Positions 45,170 to 53,714 of a stretch of 64,000 bases of DNA are shown piece after piece (position 1 is the first letter of the stretch; every line of letters starts with the position of its first letter). Position numbers and translations under genes: made by a program. The notes beneath the pieces were generated by a model. That model did not search any database. It saw nothing but the letters and a program-made list of their open reading frames with translations, and was not told the DNA's origin. The DNA is from Myxococcota bacterium (GTDB lineage: Bacteria; Myxococcota_A; UBA796; UBA2385), in the NCBI GenBank assembly GCA_023150805.1, contig JAKLKF010000029.1:1-64000 (forward strand), written 5' to 3'.

Positions 45170-45612
45170 CCCGCCGCCTGTCCGCTCGTCCGCCCGTCGC
45201 GGCCCCGCGCCGTCGGGCCAACGCCGCCGTCGAGTTCGCCCTGTCGGGCACCCTGGTCCTGGTGCTGCTCTTCGGCCTGATGGAGTGGGGCTGGACCCTG
45301 TACCGCTGGTTCGGGCTGCAGCGCGCCAGCCAGGCCGGGGCGCGGATGGCGGCGGTCACCGACACCGACAGCGATCCCGCCGTGGCGGCGACCGCCGCGG
45401 CCGAGGCGGCGATGCGGCAGTGGGGCATCGACCCGGCCCGGGCCGCGGTGACGACCTCGCTGACCGGCGAGGTGGGCGACCGCGTCGTGAGCGTGCAGGT
45501 GGAGCTGCAGGAGGGCGCCCTGGTCGGCCTGGTGCCGGCGCCCGAGCGCTCGGTCGCCCTGGCCAGCCAGCGCTACGAGGAGGTGCTGCCGCCCCAGGTC
45601 GAGGAGGACTAG
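45166..45612 (+). CDS. TadE-like pseudopilin (second copy)
   Basis: 148 residues. RRRANAAVEFALSGTLVLVLLFG again has the TadE signature, with Glu in the first turn of the single membrane helix, and then GLQRASQAGARMAAVTDTD. The C-terminal part (GDRVVSVQVELQEGALVGLVP) parallels the preceding gene (GDLVSVEISLPYPPLLGLVP), so the two are probably an old duplication. It overlaps the upstream stop by ATGA. It ends 4 bp from the convergent lipoprotein gene. Confidence 0.83.
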   Translation: MTRRLSARPPVAAPRRRANAAVEFALSGTLVLVLLFGLMEWGWTLYRWFGLQRASQAGARMAAVTDTDSDPAVAATAAAEAAMRQWGIDPARAAVTTSLTGEVGDRVVSVQVELQEGALVGLVPAPERSVALASQRYEEVLPPQVEED

Positions 45613-45616
45613 CCCC

Positions 45617-47221
45617 TCAGCGGTAGTAGCAGCGCCCGGAGTTGACGATGCCGATGTCGTCGTAGGTCAGGGTCGCCAGGTAGTCGTCGAGCGGCATCGA
45701 CTTGGGCGCCAGCGCCTCGGCGGGGCTGTTGTAGGGGTCGTCGTCTCCGTCCAGGTCGACGGAGGCGTCCCACACCAGGGCGTGGTCGGACAGGGTCGCG
45801 ACGCTGTGGCTGTTGAAGTACCAGCGGCCCCACTCGTCGGTGCCGGCGGCGCGGGCCAGGTTCGTCTGGAAGCCCACGCCCAGGACGATCTGCTCGGCGT
45901 CGACGCCCCAGTGGTCCCCCATCACCGAGAGCAGGCAGCTCACCGAGTGGCAGTACAGGTGGGTCCCCAGCCGGCGGTCCAGCCAGGCGGACAGGTCGCT
46001 GGTGATGCTGCGCCAGTAGATGTAGGCGCCGTCGTAGGCGCTGTAGTCGGAGTCGGAGGGATCGTAGACGATCCAGTCGTCCAGGTGGATCCGATCCCGC
46101 AGGGCGTCCATGACCGCGTGCGGGTCGTCGGCCGGGATGCCCTGCACCGCGTCGACCGTGTCGGCCAGGGCGCCGATCCAGGGCGTGCCGTCGGCGTGCC
46201 CCTCGGCGCTGCCGTCGCGGAGCTGGGAGGGTCCGGCCAGGCGGTAGACCGCGTGGGAGGTGACCCGGCTGCCGGGCACGGGGACCGGCGTGCAGCCCTC
46301 GCCCAGGCAGGCGGCCCAGGTCCAGGTCAGGGCCAGCTCGCCCCGGCCCAGGGTGGCCTCCAGGGGCGAGAGCGCGGCCTCGGCGGCCTGCCAGGGGCCC
46401 GCGGCCGGCGTCACCAGGGTCACCGTGACGCCCGCGGGCACGGCCGGCCCCTCCCAGGTGTCGACCGCCGGCGTCCAGGCGGCCAGGGGCGTCGCGCCGG
46501 CGACCATGCCGGCGGGCACGTTGCGGGCGACCGCGTCGGGATCGTCGGTCCACGGCGGCCGGTCGGGGTCGGTCCAGGGCGCCACGACCGGCGCCTCGTC
46601 GTCGAAGACCGCCCCGGCCAGGGCGTACTCGGGCAGGTCCACCGGCTCGACGCCGTCGGTGACGAGGTTGGACTTGTGGAAGGCCAGGCGCTGGCTGTCG
46701 GCCGGGTCGACGGTGGACAGGTCGACCGTGGCCGGGGCCAGCCGCACCAGCGCGAAGGGCAGCTCGGCCGAGCCGCGGCTGCCGTCGTCGCAGGAGGAGA
46801 AGGCCCACAGCGTCGCCAGGCCGGGCGGCAGGGGCGCGCCCAGGGCGTCGGTGCCGTCCCAGCGCAGCTCCTGCCCGGGCGAGGCCGTGCCCAGGTCGAG
46901 CAGGCCGCGGTCGTGGTCGAGCTGGACCTGCACCGTGCAGGTCGCGGCCGGCGCCTGGTCCTCCAGGGCCACCTGGAGGGTGAGCGACGCGCCGTCGAGC
47001 GTGGGGTCGAGGACGGCGGTGGACAGGGTGAGGGCCGGGGTCGGCCAGCGAGGGGCCGCCGTGCCGCCGTCGGCGGAGGTGGCGCCGCCGTCGCCCGCGG
47101 CCGTGCCGCCGTCGGCGGAGGGGGTGCCGCCGTCGCCCGCGGCCGTGCCACCGTCGCCGGAGGGGGAGCCGTCGTCGGGGTCGGCGGGCTGGCAGGCCAG
47201 CAGGAGCAGCAGGGGGATCAC
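45617..47221 (-). CDS. Lipoprotein with possible transglutaminase-like domain
   Basis: 534 residues. Very short signal (VIPLLLLLAC, Cys10), then Asp/Gly/Ser/Thr repeats to about 55. A beta-sandwich-like region (60-130) resembles FlgD-type or bacterial Ig domains. The last ~150 residues contain THLYCHSVSCLL (Cys), SDHALVWDASVDLDGD (His and Asp), the Cys-His-Asp order of the transglutaminase/cysteine-protease superfamily. Whether it is active cannot be told. It starts with GTG at 47221, overlapping the MYXO-CTERM gene's stop by GTGA, so the two are made together. A cross-linking or peptidase role at the surface is inference. Confidence 0.7.
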   Translation of the reverse strand: MIPLLLLLACQPADPDDGSPSGDGGTAAGDGGTPSADGGTAAGDGGATSADGGTAAPRWPTPALTLSTAVLDPTLDGASLTLQVALEDQAPAATCTVQVQLDHDRGLLDLGTASPGQELRWDGTDALGAPLPPGLATLWAFSSCDDGSRGSAELPFALVRLAPATVDLSTVDPADSQRLAFHKSNLVTDGVEPVDLPEYALAGAVFDDEAPVVAPWTDPDRPPWTDDPDAVARNVPAGMVAGATPLAAWTPAVDTWEGPAVPAGVTVTLVTPAAGPWQAAEAALSPLEATLGRGELALTWTWAACLGEGCTPVPVPGSRVTSHAVYRLAGPSQLRDGSAEGHADGTPWIGALADTVDAVQGIPADDPHAVMDALRDRIHLDDWIVYDPSDSDYSAYDGAYIYWRSITSDLSAWLDRRLGTHLYCHSVSCLLSVMGDHWGVDAEQIVLGVGFQTNLARAAGTDEWGRWYFNSHSVATLSDHALVWDASVDLDGDDDPYNSPAEALAPKSMPLDDYLATLTYDDIGIVNSGRCYYR

Positions 47222-48432
47222 GGGCGCCTCCGGAGCAGGGGCAGGGCCAGGAGCAGGGCCAGGGCGGCGCCGCCCGGGGGGCGAGGTGCCGGCAGGTGGG
47301 CGCAGCCCTTGCCCGCGTCGTCGTCCCCGTCGGCGGTCCCGCCGTCGTCGTCCCCGTCGGCCAGGGCGCCCCCGCCGTCGTCGTCCCCCCCGTCGGCCCC
47401 TCCGCCGTCGGCGCCCCCGCCGTCGTCGTCCCCGTCGGCCCCCGTGTCGGGGATGGGCTGGTCCCAGCCCTCCCGCGCGCCGCCGGTGTCGTCGGGCTCC
47501 TCGTCGGCCTCGTCGACCTCGTGGTCGCAGTCGTCGTCCTGGCCGTTGTTGCGCTCGTCGTTGCCGGGGAAGCGGCTGCCGTCGAGGTCGTCGCAGTCGA
47601 GATCCCACTCGGCGCCGTCGCCGTCCAGGTCGCGGCTGGCGGCGGCGGCGGTGGCGACCTCGACCGCGCTGTCGGCGTCGACGCCGAAGCCGTAGGCGAA
47701 GACCAGGCGCACGCCCTCGCCCGTGGCCAGGTCCCCGGCGTCGAGCACCAGGCCCGGCTGGCGGTCGGCGTCGCTCTCGGCGTCGCCGGCCAGCACCTCG
47801 TCGGGCAGGGTGCACCAGGCGCAGATCCCCCCCTGCCCGCCCTCGCCGGCCAGGGCCCAGGCCCGGCCGTCCCAGTCGCCCGCGGCCGAGACCCAGCCCG
47901 CGCCGCTGCGGTTGGAGGTGCTGCTGTCGCCGTCGGCCCAGGTGTCGAGGTCCGGGTCGTACACGCGCGCCGCGCGCAGGCCGACCAGGTCGGCGCTGGC
48001 CGCGACGTCCAGGACCAGCCAGGCGACGGGCTGGCCCCAGGGCAGCACCACCCAGGCGTCGACCTGGACCGCGTCGTCGCCGCCGACCCCGTGCAGCCAG
48101 GTGAGCGCCCCGTCGTCGAAGGGGCCCTCCCAGGTCAGGACCAGGTCGCTGTCGCCCCAGGGCGCGGCCTGGACCACCGACCAGCCCTGCCCCGCGGCGG
48201 TGGCGGAGAGGGACCAGGCCTCGAAGACCCGGCCGACGGCCAGCACGTCGCCGCCCACCGGGTAGGGCCCGGCCGGGCCGTCGGGGTCGAAGAGCAGGCC
48301 CAGGTCGGCGCTGTCGTTGCCCAGCGAGCCGTCGGCGGCCAGGCCCACCGCGACGTGGTCGGTGGCCAGCCAGCGCGCCGCGGGGGGCACCAGGGCGAGG
48401 GCGGGGAGACAGGAGATCAGGAGGGCGAGCAT
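47218..48432 (-). CDS. Surface protein with MYXO-CTERM-like sorting signal and metal-binding motif
   Basis: 404 residues. A short signal peptide (MLALLISCLPALALVPP) is followed by a beta-rich domain (20-260). DCDDLDGSRFPGNDE is a MopE-type putative metal-binding unit. A long Asp/Gly-rich linker leads to the C-terminus GKGCAHLP, a hydrophobic stretch ALALLLALPLL and a final RRRP, which is the MYXO-CTERM pattern (a Gly-Cys, membrane helix, basic end) used by myxobacteria to anchor proteins at the surface. The ATG at 48432 lies 5 nt after TAGCGT, with no ribosome site. Its stop overlaps the lipoprotein gene downstream. Confidence 0.8.
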   Translation of the reverse strand: MLALLISCLPALALVPPAARWLATDHVAVGLAADGSLGNDSADLGLLFDPDGPAGPYPVGGDVLAVGRVFEAWSLSATAAGQGWSVVQAAPWGDSDLVLTWEGPFDDGALTWLHGVGGDDAVQVDAWVVLPWGQPVAWLVLDVAASADLVGLRAARVYDPDLDTWADGDSSTSNRSGAGWVSAAGDWDGRAWALAGEGGQGGICAWCTLPDEVLAGDAESDADRQPGLVLDAGDLATGEGVRLVFAYGFGVDADSAVEVATAAAASRDLDGDGAEWDLDCDDLDGSRFPGNDERNNGQDDDCDHEVDEADEEPDDTGGAREGWDQPIPDTGADGDDDGGGADGGGADGGDDDGGGALADGDDDGGTADGDDDAGKGCAHLPAPRPPGGAALALLLALPLLRRRP

Positions 48433-48506
48433 GGCCTACGCTACCGCAGCCCACCGCCTGCCGTATGCTCTGCCTCCCCACCCCTCGCGCGAAGGTCGGA
48501 GAGCGG
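48433..48506. promoter_or_regulatory. Divergent promoter region 48433-48506
   Basis: 74 bp. Minus strand TAGCGT (fwd 48438-48443) ends 5 nt before the ATG at 48432. Plus strand CGTATGCT (about 48463-48470) may serve the gene at 48507, which has CGGAGAGCGG ahead of its ATG. Confidence 0.45.
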
Positions 48507-49769
48507 ATGCGCGGTCCTCCCCTGCGGTGGCCCAGGTGGACGCCTGGCCCCTCCCTCGCCCTCGCCTCGCTGTGCCTGGCCCTGGCCGCCGGGCCGGCCC
48601 TGGCCGACGACGGCGACCCCTGGGGCGTGGGCGCCGCGCCGGCTCCCGCGCCTCCCGCGCCGGCTCCCGCGCCTCCCGCGCCTCCCCCGCCCGGCGACCC
48701 CTGGGCGCCGCCGCAGGACCCGGCCGACGCGCCTCCGCCGCCTCCGCCCCCGGTGTTGCCCCTGGGCCAGGCGCCGCCGGGCGCGGGCTTCGACAGCAAG
48801 GACCGGTGCCGCGCCGCGTGGCAGGCGGATCGCCGGGGCCTGTCGCGGGTCGCGGCGACCTGGGCCCACCCCAGCACCGAGCGCTGCGTCTACGCGGCGG
48901 GGGCCGACCGCTGGGCGATCCAGGAGCGCCCGGCGGCGATGGTGCTCTCTGCCGGTGTGGACCTGCCGCTGCTGGCGGGCGCGGGGGCGGCGGGCCTGGC
49001 GGCCGCGATGACCGACCCGGTGGCCCGGGGGCGGGACCACTGGGACCCGACCTCCGAGAGCGAGCGCGCGGCCGCGGGGGCGGGCGCCCAGCGGCGCGAC
49101 CCGCTGCCGGACCGGACCGAGCCGGACCTGGTCGCGCGCGACGCCAGCGACGTGATCTTCGGGGCGGCCTGGGCCGGCGTGGCGCTCTCCCCGTGGGGGC
49201 TGCCGGCCCGCAACGGGCGCCTGGTGAACCTGGCCGTGGTGGGCGAGGCGGCGGCGCTGAACGTCGCGGTGCAGCAGCTCGTCGCGCGCAGCGTGGCCGA
49301 GCCGCGGCCGCTGGCCTTCCAGGACATGTCGGCCTGGACGGACCAGGACTTCGCCGACGTCGCAGGGCGGCTGGCCCGCGACGACACCTGGACCAGCTAC
49401 TACTCGGGCCACACCAGCACGGTGGCCAGCGTGGCCTACGCCTACGCGACGGCGTGGACCATCGACGCGGTGGACGCCGGCGACGGCCGCGCCGGGCTGG
49501 CGCTGCTGCTGTACCCGGCGGCCTTCATGGTCTCCAACCTGGAGGGAGAGCTGCGGGTGTACGCGCTGGCCCACGACCCGACGGACGTGTGGGTGGGGCA
49601 CCTGGCTGGGGGGCTCATCGGGATCGGCGTGCCCACCGCTCACCACCTGGCCGCGCTGCACGGGCGGTCTCGCCCCGGCGCGCCCCAGGCGGCGCCGCTG
49701 GGTCCGCGCGGGGTGGTGGTGCAGCCGCTGGTCGGGCCGGGCACGCTGGGCCTGCAGGGGAGGTGGTGA
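48507..49769 (+). CDS. PAP2-family phosphatase, exported
   Basis: 420 residues. Signal peptide ends LAAGPALA (about 33). A Pro/Ala linker (40-100) precedes the phosphatase domain. PAP2 motifs are SYYSGHTS (the PSGH motif, catalytic His) and YALAHDPTDVWVGHLAGG, in which the usual SR-x5-H-x3-D is read as AHDPTDVWVGH. An upstream KDR element occurs in FDSKDRCRAAW but not at the usual spacing, so motif 1 is uncertain. Such enzymes remove phosphate from lipids or polyprenyl phosphates at the periplasmic face. The ATG at 48507 is chosen by its ribosome site; a start at 48465 is possible. Its stop overlaps the next gene (TGATG). Confidence 0.75.
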   Translation: MRGPPLRWPRWTPGPSLALASLCLALAAGPALADDGDPWGVGAAPAPAPPAPAPAPPAPPPPGDPWAPPQDPADAPPPPPPPVLPLGQAPPGAGFDSKDRCRAAWQADRRGLSRVAATWAHPSTERCVYAAGADRWAIQERPAAMVLSAGVDLPLLAGAGAAGLAAAMTDPVARGRDHWDPTSESERAAAGAGAQRRDPLPDRTEPDLVARDASDVIFGAAWAGVALSPWGLPARNGRLVNLAVVGEAAALNVAVQQLVARSVAEPRPLAFQDMSAWTDQDFADVAGRLARDDTWTSYYSGHTSTVASVAYAYATAWTIDAVDAGDGRAGLALLLYPAAFMVSNLEGELRVYALAHDPTDVWVGHLAGGLIGIGVPTAHHLAALHGRSRPGAPQAAPLGPRGVVVQPLVGPGTLGLQGRW

Positions 49770-50338
49770 TGTCGCTCGCGCTGTCGTTTCCGGCGACGCT
49801 GCTCCCGGCGCTGCTGGTGGCTTGCTCCTCGGGTCCCGGGGGCCTGGCGGGGGACTGGGTGGCCGCCTTCTACCGGGGCGAGGTCGGGGCCGTGGAGGGC
49901 GGCAGCGACAGCGGCGCCGCGCCGGACAGCGGGCGCGAGGTGCTGCCCGCCTGCGAGGGGGACGTCGGCGCCGAGGCCTTCCGCGCCTGGGTGCGCGTGG
50001 ACGAGACGAACCCGGTGCAGGGCGTGCACCTGTCGCTGTACCCCGACGGCGCCGACGAGCAGCGGCCCACGGCCAGCAACGGCAGCACGCCCTCCTCGGG
50101 CATGTCGGGGCTGGTGACCGGCCAGTGGACCGACGGCGTGGTGCAGCTCGACCTCGTGCCCGACCTCGACCACGCCTTCGCCACCGAGGCGGATCGCGAC
50201 GCCTGGCGCGACCACCACCTGCGGCTGCGCAGCGAGGTGTGGGGCGACCGCTGCTGGACGGCGCGGTGGGCCTGGGTCGACGCCGCCGGACAGGCCGACC
50301 CGGTCGAGCAGGGCCTGGTCTTCATGCGCCGGCAGTAG
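49769..50338 (+). CDS. Lipoprotein of unknown function
   Basis: 189 residues. Signal peptide with lipobox LVAC (Cys19), then SSGPGGLAGDWVAAFYRG. The mature part holds a Cys pair and beta-rich segments (EAFRAWVRVDETNPVQGVHLSLYPDG, VVQLDLVPDLDHAF). No family is recognised; the pattern resembles small surface beta-barrel or lipocalin-like domains. It overlaps the PAP2 gene by TGATG and ends 2 bp before the kinase start, so all three probably share one transcript. Confidence 0.7.
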   Translation: MSLALSFPATLLPALLVACSSGPGGLAGDWVAAFYRGEVGAVEGGSDSGAAPDSGREVLPACEGDVGAEAFRAWVRVDETNPVQGVHLSLYPDGADEQRPTASNGSTPSSGMSGLVTGQWTDGVVQLDLVPDLDHAFATEADRDAWRDHHLRLRSEVWGDRCWTARWAWVDAAGQADPVEQGLVFMRRQ

Positions 50339-50340
50339 GC

Positions 50341-53300
50341 GTGGCGTCCCCGTCGGGCGGCGGCGCGGGCGGCGGCGCGGCCGGGGGCCCTCGCTACGAA
50401 GTGCGCGCCGTGCTCGGGTCGGGCGGCATGGGCGACGTCATCGCCGTCTTCGATCCGCGCCTGCAGCGAGAGGTGGCGCTGAAGACCATCCGGCCGGAGC
50501 GGCCGGACCTGGCCGCCCGCTTCGTGCAGGAGGCGCGCATCACCGGCCAGCTCCAGCACCCCGGCATCGTGCCGGTGCACGAGCTGGGCACCACCGACGA
50601 GGGGCGGCCCTTCTTCACCATGAAGCGGGTCCGCGGGCGGGCCCTGGACCAGGCGGTGGCCCGGGGCGAGCCGGCCTCGCTGCTGGGCCGGCTGGACGTC
50701 TTCCGCAAGGTCTGCGACGCGGTCGCCTACGCCCACGACAAGGGGGTGCTGCACCGCGATCTGAAGCCCGAGAACGTGATGATCGGGGCCTTCGGCGAGG
50801 TGCTGGTGATGGACTGGGGCCTGGCGCGGGTGCTGGGCGAGCCGGTGGAGGCGGGGGAGGAGGCGATCCGCACCGGGGACCTGGGCCTGGCCGCCACGCG
50901 GGAGGGGCGGGTCGCGGGCACGCCCTCCTGGATGGCGCCCGAGCAGGCGCGCGGCGAGGTCCAGCGGCTGGGCCCGGCGGCCGACATCTACGCCCTGGGC
51001 GGGCTCTTGTGGTTCCTGCTCGTGGAGCGACCGCCCCGGGAGGGCAGCCTGGAGGAGGTGCTGGCCCAGGCCCGGGCCGGGGTGGTGCGGCCCCCGTCCC
51101 GCGCGGGAGGGCCCCGCCCCGTGCCCCGGGAGCTGGAGGCCGTCGTCCTGCGCGCGCTGGCGCCGCGCCCCGAGGATCGCTTCGCCAGCGTGCTGGCGCT
51201 GCGCGAGGAGATCGACGCCTGGGTCGAGGGCCGGCCGCTGCACAGCGTGCGCTACCGGCCGTGGGAGCGGCTGTCCAAGTGGGTGCAGCGCCACCGGGCG
51301 CCGGTGCTCGCCGGCGGGTTGACCGCGGCGGCGGCGCTGGCCCTGCTGCTGGTGGGCCTGCTCCGCTACGTCGCCGACGTCAGCGTGGCCCGCGACCAGG
51401 CCGTCCTGGAGGCCGACCGCGCCCGGGCCGCCGAGCGCACGGCCGCCCTGCGGCTGGCGGAGATCGGGGTCGCCAACGCCGGGCTGCTCTCCAACGAGGG
51501 GAGGCTGGCCGAGGCCCGGGAGGTCTTGCAGGACGCGCGACGCATCCTGCGCGAGCACGGGCAGGACCCCCGCCCGGCGGACCTCGCGCTGGCCGACCTG
51601 GCCCGGCGGGGGCCCCCGCCGCTGGTCACCTTCCCGGCGGTGCCGGGGGGCGCGGCGCGATCGGTCCACCTCTCGCCCGAGGGGGACCGGCTGCTGGTGC
51701 GTGGCGAGGACGACCGGGTGGCGGTCTGGACCCTGCCCTTCCTCGCCCGCCGGGCGACCTGGGCCCCTCCTCCCGGCGCGCGCCTGCTGGACCTGGCCTT
51801 CGTCGAGGGACGCCCCTGGGCGCTGCTGGCCGAGGGGGAGGGGGTGCGGCGCTGGGACCTGGACGCCGACGCGCCGGGCGCGCTGCTGCCGGTGGGGGCG
51901 GTCGCGCGCGCCCGGTGGCTGGACCAGGGCCGGGCGATCGCCCTGTCCTGGGGCGACGAGGCGGTGGGCTGGTGGTCGCCGGCGGGCACGGTGCGCCTGC
52001 CGCCCGGGCGGGTCAGCCTGCTGGACCTGTCGGTGGCGCACGGCCGGGTGGTCGCGTTGGCGCCCGAGGGTCCGCTGCGGGTCCACGACCTGGCCACCGG
52101 GGCGGTGCGCGCCACCTTCGAGGACGCCGGCGTCGCCGCCCTGGTCGACGGGGACCTGGTGATCGCCGCGGAGGAGCCTGGCGGCATGGCCCTGGTCCGC
52201 CTGGTCGGCCTGGGCCCGGGCGAGCGCTGGCGCCGGACCAGCGCGCACGTGGGGGCGATCCGCGTGTCGGCGTCGGGGCAGTGGATCTTCACGGCCGGCG
52301 TCGACGACCTCGTGCGCACCTGGCGCGCCGAGGACGGCGCCGCCGAGGTGGCGTTCGGCCTGTCGGGCGGCCTGGGCGCGAGCGGGAGCAGCGACGCCGT
52401 CGGCGCGTTGTACGCCTCGACGGGCGAGCAGGGCCGCGTCTCGCTCTGGGCCCTGCCGGCCCCGGGCCGGGTCTCGCCGCTGGCGCCGGGGGCCGGCGCC
52501 ACCTGCCTGGGCCTGGACCCCGGCTCCGACCTGCTGCTGGCGGGCGGCGAGGGCCCGGCCCTGGGCGTGGTGGACCGCCCGACCGGTCGCCTGCTGGAGC
52601 GCCTGCCCCTGCCCGCCGAGGGCGCCCGCGACGCGCGGGTGCTGCCGGACGGGCGGCGCGTGGTGGTGGCCGGGCGCGACGGCGAGGTGCGGGTCTTCGA
52701 CCTGGAGCGGGGCGCCCAGGAGGTCGTCTTCCCGCTGGGGGACCGGCGGGTGACCAGCGCCGCCTGGTCCCAGGCCGAGCAGGCCCTGGTGCTGGCCGGC
52801 TCGGAGGGGCGAGTGGCCCTGCACGACCCGGTGACCGGCGCCCTGCGGCGCAGCCTGGGGCAGGCGCGCGGCGCGGTCTGGTCGCTGTCCCCGTCCCCCG
52901 ACGGCCTGCAGGTGCTGGCGACCGGGCGTGGGCACGAGGACGGCCGCGCCTACATCCTGGGGGTCACCGGCGGCACCTCGGTCGCCGAGCTGCCGACCAC
53001 GCCGCCCCGGCCGCTGTACGGTGGCGCCTGGTCGCCGGACGGCCAGCGGGTCGTCGCCGGCGACCACGAGGGCAAGCTGTGGCTGTGGGACCTGCGCCAG
53101 CCCCGGTCCCCCCGGGTGGTCCAGGCCCACGAGGGCCCTGCGCTCGCCGTCGCCTTCTCGCCGGACGGCAGCCTGCTGGCCAGCAGCGGCTACGACGGGC
53201 TGGTGCGGCTGTGGGACCCCGAGGACGGCCGGGCCCTGGCCAGCCTGTCGGTGACCGGCCCCATCGTGGTCGACGTCGAGTTCGGCGAGGGGGGCGCCGT

Positions 53301-53619
53301 GCTGCTGGTGGCCGGCTCGGGGGGCGTCTACGACCAGCTCCGCCTGGACGCCGCGACCCTGGCCGACGAGCGCGCGGCGCTGGTGCTGGGGCCGGACAGC
53401 CCGCAGGCTCGGGCCCGCCTGGTGGCCCTGCACGGGGCGCTGGGGGCCTGGGCGCTCGCCGCGCGGGCCCTCCCCGGCGCCCAGGGCGTCTCCGACCTGG
53501 ACCGGGTGCGCGCCCTGGACGCCGCCGGCGCCCTCCCCGATGTGCGCCTGATCCTGGCCGCGCCCACCACCCCGGCCCTCCACGCCTGGTCCCGAGCGGT
53601 GTCAGGCAATACGTTATAA
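50341..53619 (+). CDS. Ser/Thr protein kinase with transmembrane helix and C-terminal WD40-like propeller
   Basis: 1092 residues, starting with GTG at 50341. Kinase domain (18-300): glycine loop LGSGGMG (25-31), VALK (Lys48), HRDLKPEN (138-145), DWG in place of DFG (158-160), and GTPSWMAPEQA in the activation loop. A linker leads to one membrane helix (about 321-343), then a helical stretch, and from about 430 a series of beta-propeller blades (GEVRVFDLERG, LLASSGYDGLVRLWD). The kinase side is cytoplasmic; the propeller could be periplasmic and sense a ligand or the cell wall. DWG is common in bacterial Pkn-type kinases. The stop codon lies in TATAAT, a possible promoter for the next gene. 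Confidence 0.92.
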   Translation: MASPSGGGAGGGAAGGPRYEVRAVLGSGGMGDVIAVFDPRLQREVALKTIRPERPDLAARFVQEARITGQLQHPGIVPVHELGTTDEGRPFFTMKRVRGRALDQAVARGEPASLLGRLDVFRKVCDAVAYAHDKGVLHRDLKPENVMIGAFGEVLVMDWGLARVLGEPVEAGEEAIRTGDLGLAATREGRVAGTPSWMAPEQARGEVQRLGPAADIYALGGLLWFLLVERPPREGSLEEVLAQARAGVVRPPSRAGGPRPVPRELEAVVLRALAPRPEDRFASVLALREEIDAWVEGRPLHSVRYRPWERLSKWVQRHRAPVLAGGLTAAAALALLLVGLLRYVADVSVARDQAVLEADRARAAERTAALRLAEIGVANAGLLSNEGRLAEAREVLQDARRILREHGQDPRPADLALADLARRGPPPLVTFPAVPGGAARSVHLSPEGDRLLVRGEDDRVAVWTLPFLARRATWAPPPGARLLDLAFVEGRPWALLAEGEGVRRWDLDADAPGALLPVGAVARARWLDQGRAIALSWGDEAVGWWSPAGTVRLPPGRVSLLDLSVAHGRVVALAPEGPLRVHDLATGAVRATFEDAGVAALVDGDLVIAAEEPGGMALVRLVGLGPGERWRRTSAHVGAIRVSASGQWIFTAGVDDLVRTWRAEDGAAEVAFGLSGGLGASGSSDAVGALYASTGEQGRVSLWALPAPGRVSPLAPGAGATCLGLDPGSDLLLAGGEGPALGVVDRPTGRLLERLPLPAEGARDARVLPDGRRVVVAGRDGEVRVFDLERGAQEVVFPLGDRRVTSAAWSQAEQALVLAGSEGRVALHDPVTGALRRSLGQARGAVWSLSPSPDGLQVLATGRGHEDGRAYILGVTGGTSVAELPTTPPRPLYGGAWSPDGQRVVAGDHEGKLWLWDLRQPRSPRVVQAHEGPALAVAFSPDGSLLASSGYDGLVRLWDPEDGRALASLSVTGPIVVDVEFGEGGAVLLVAGSGGVYDQLRLDAATLADERAALVLGPDSPQARARLVALHGALGAWALAARALPGAQGVSDLDRVRALDAAGALPDVRLILAAPTTPALHAWSRAVSGNTL

Positions 53620-53620
53620 T
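53615..53620 (+). promoter_or_regulatory. Consensus -10 box TATAAT over the kinase stop codon
   Basis: TATAAT is a perfect -10 consensus and includes the kinase stop (TAA, 53617-53619). No -35 box is clear. It lies 94 nt before the ATG at 53715. Confidence 0.45.
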
Positions 53621-53714
53621 ACCTGTTCCACCCGGCCACGTCGGGCGGGGTCCCTGGCGCTGCGACCCCCTGCCGCAGCACGCCGTTCCCGGTCCGCGTC
53701 CCCAACTTCCCGAC

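Noticed and set aside
49870-53583. Long minus-strand frame opposite the kinase gene
   Set aside because: The plus strand carries a complete Ser/Thr kinase with HRDLKPEN; the minus frame is His/Gln/Arg-rich and featureless.
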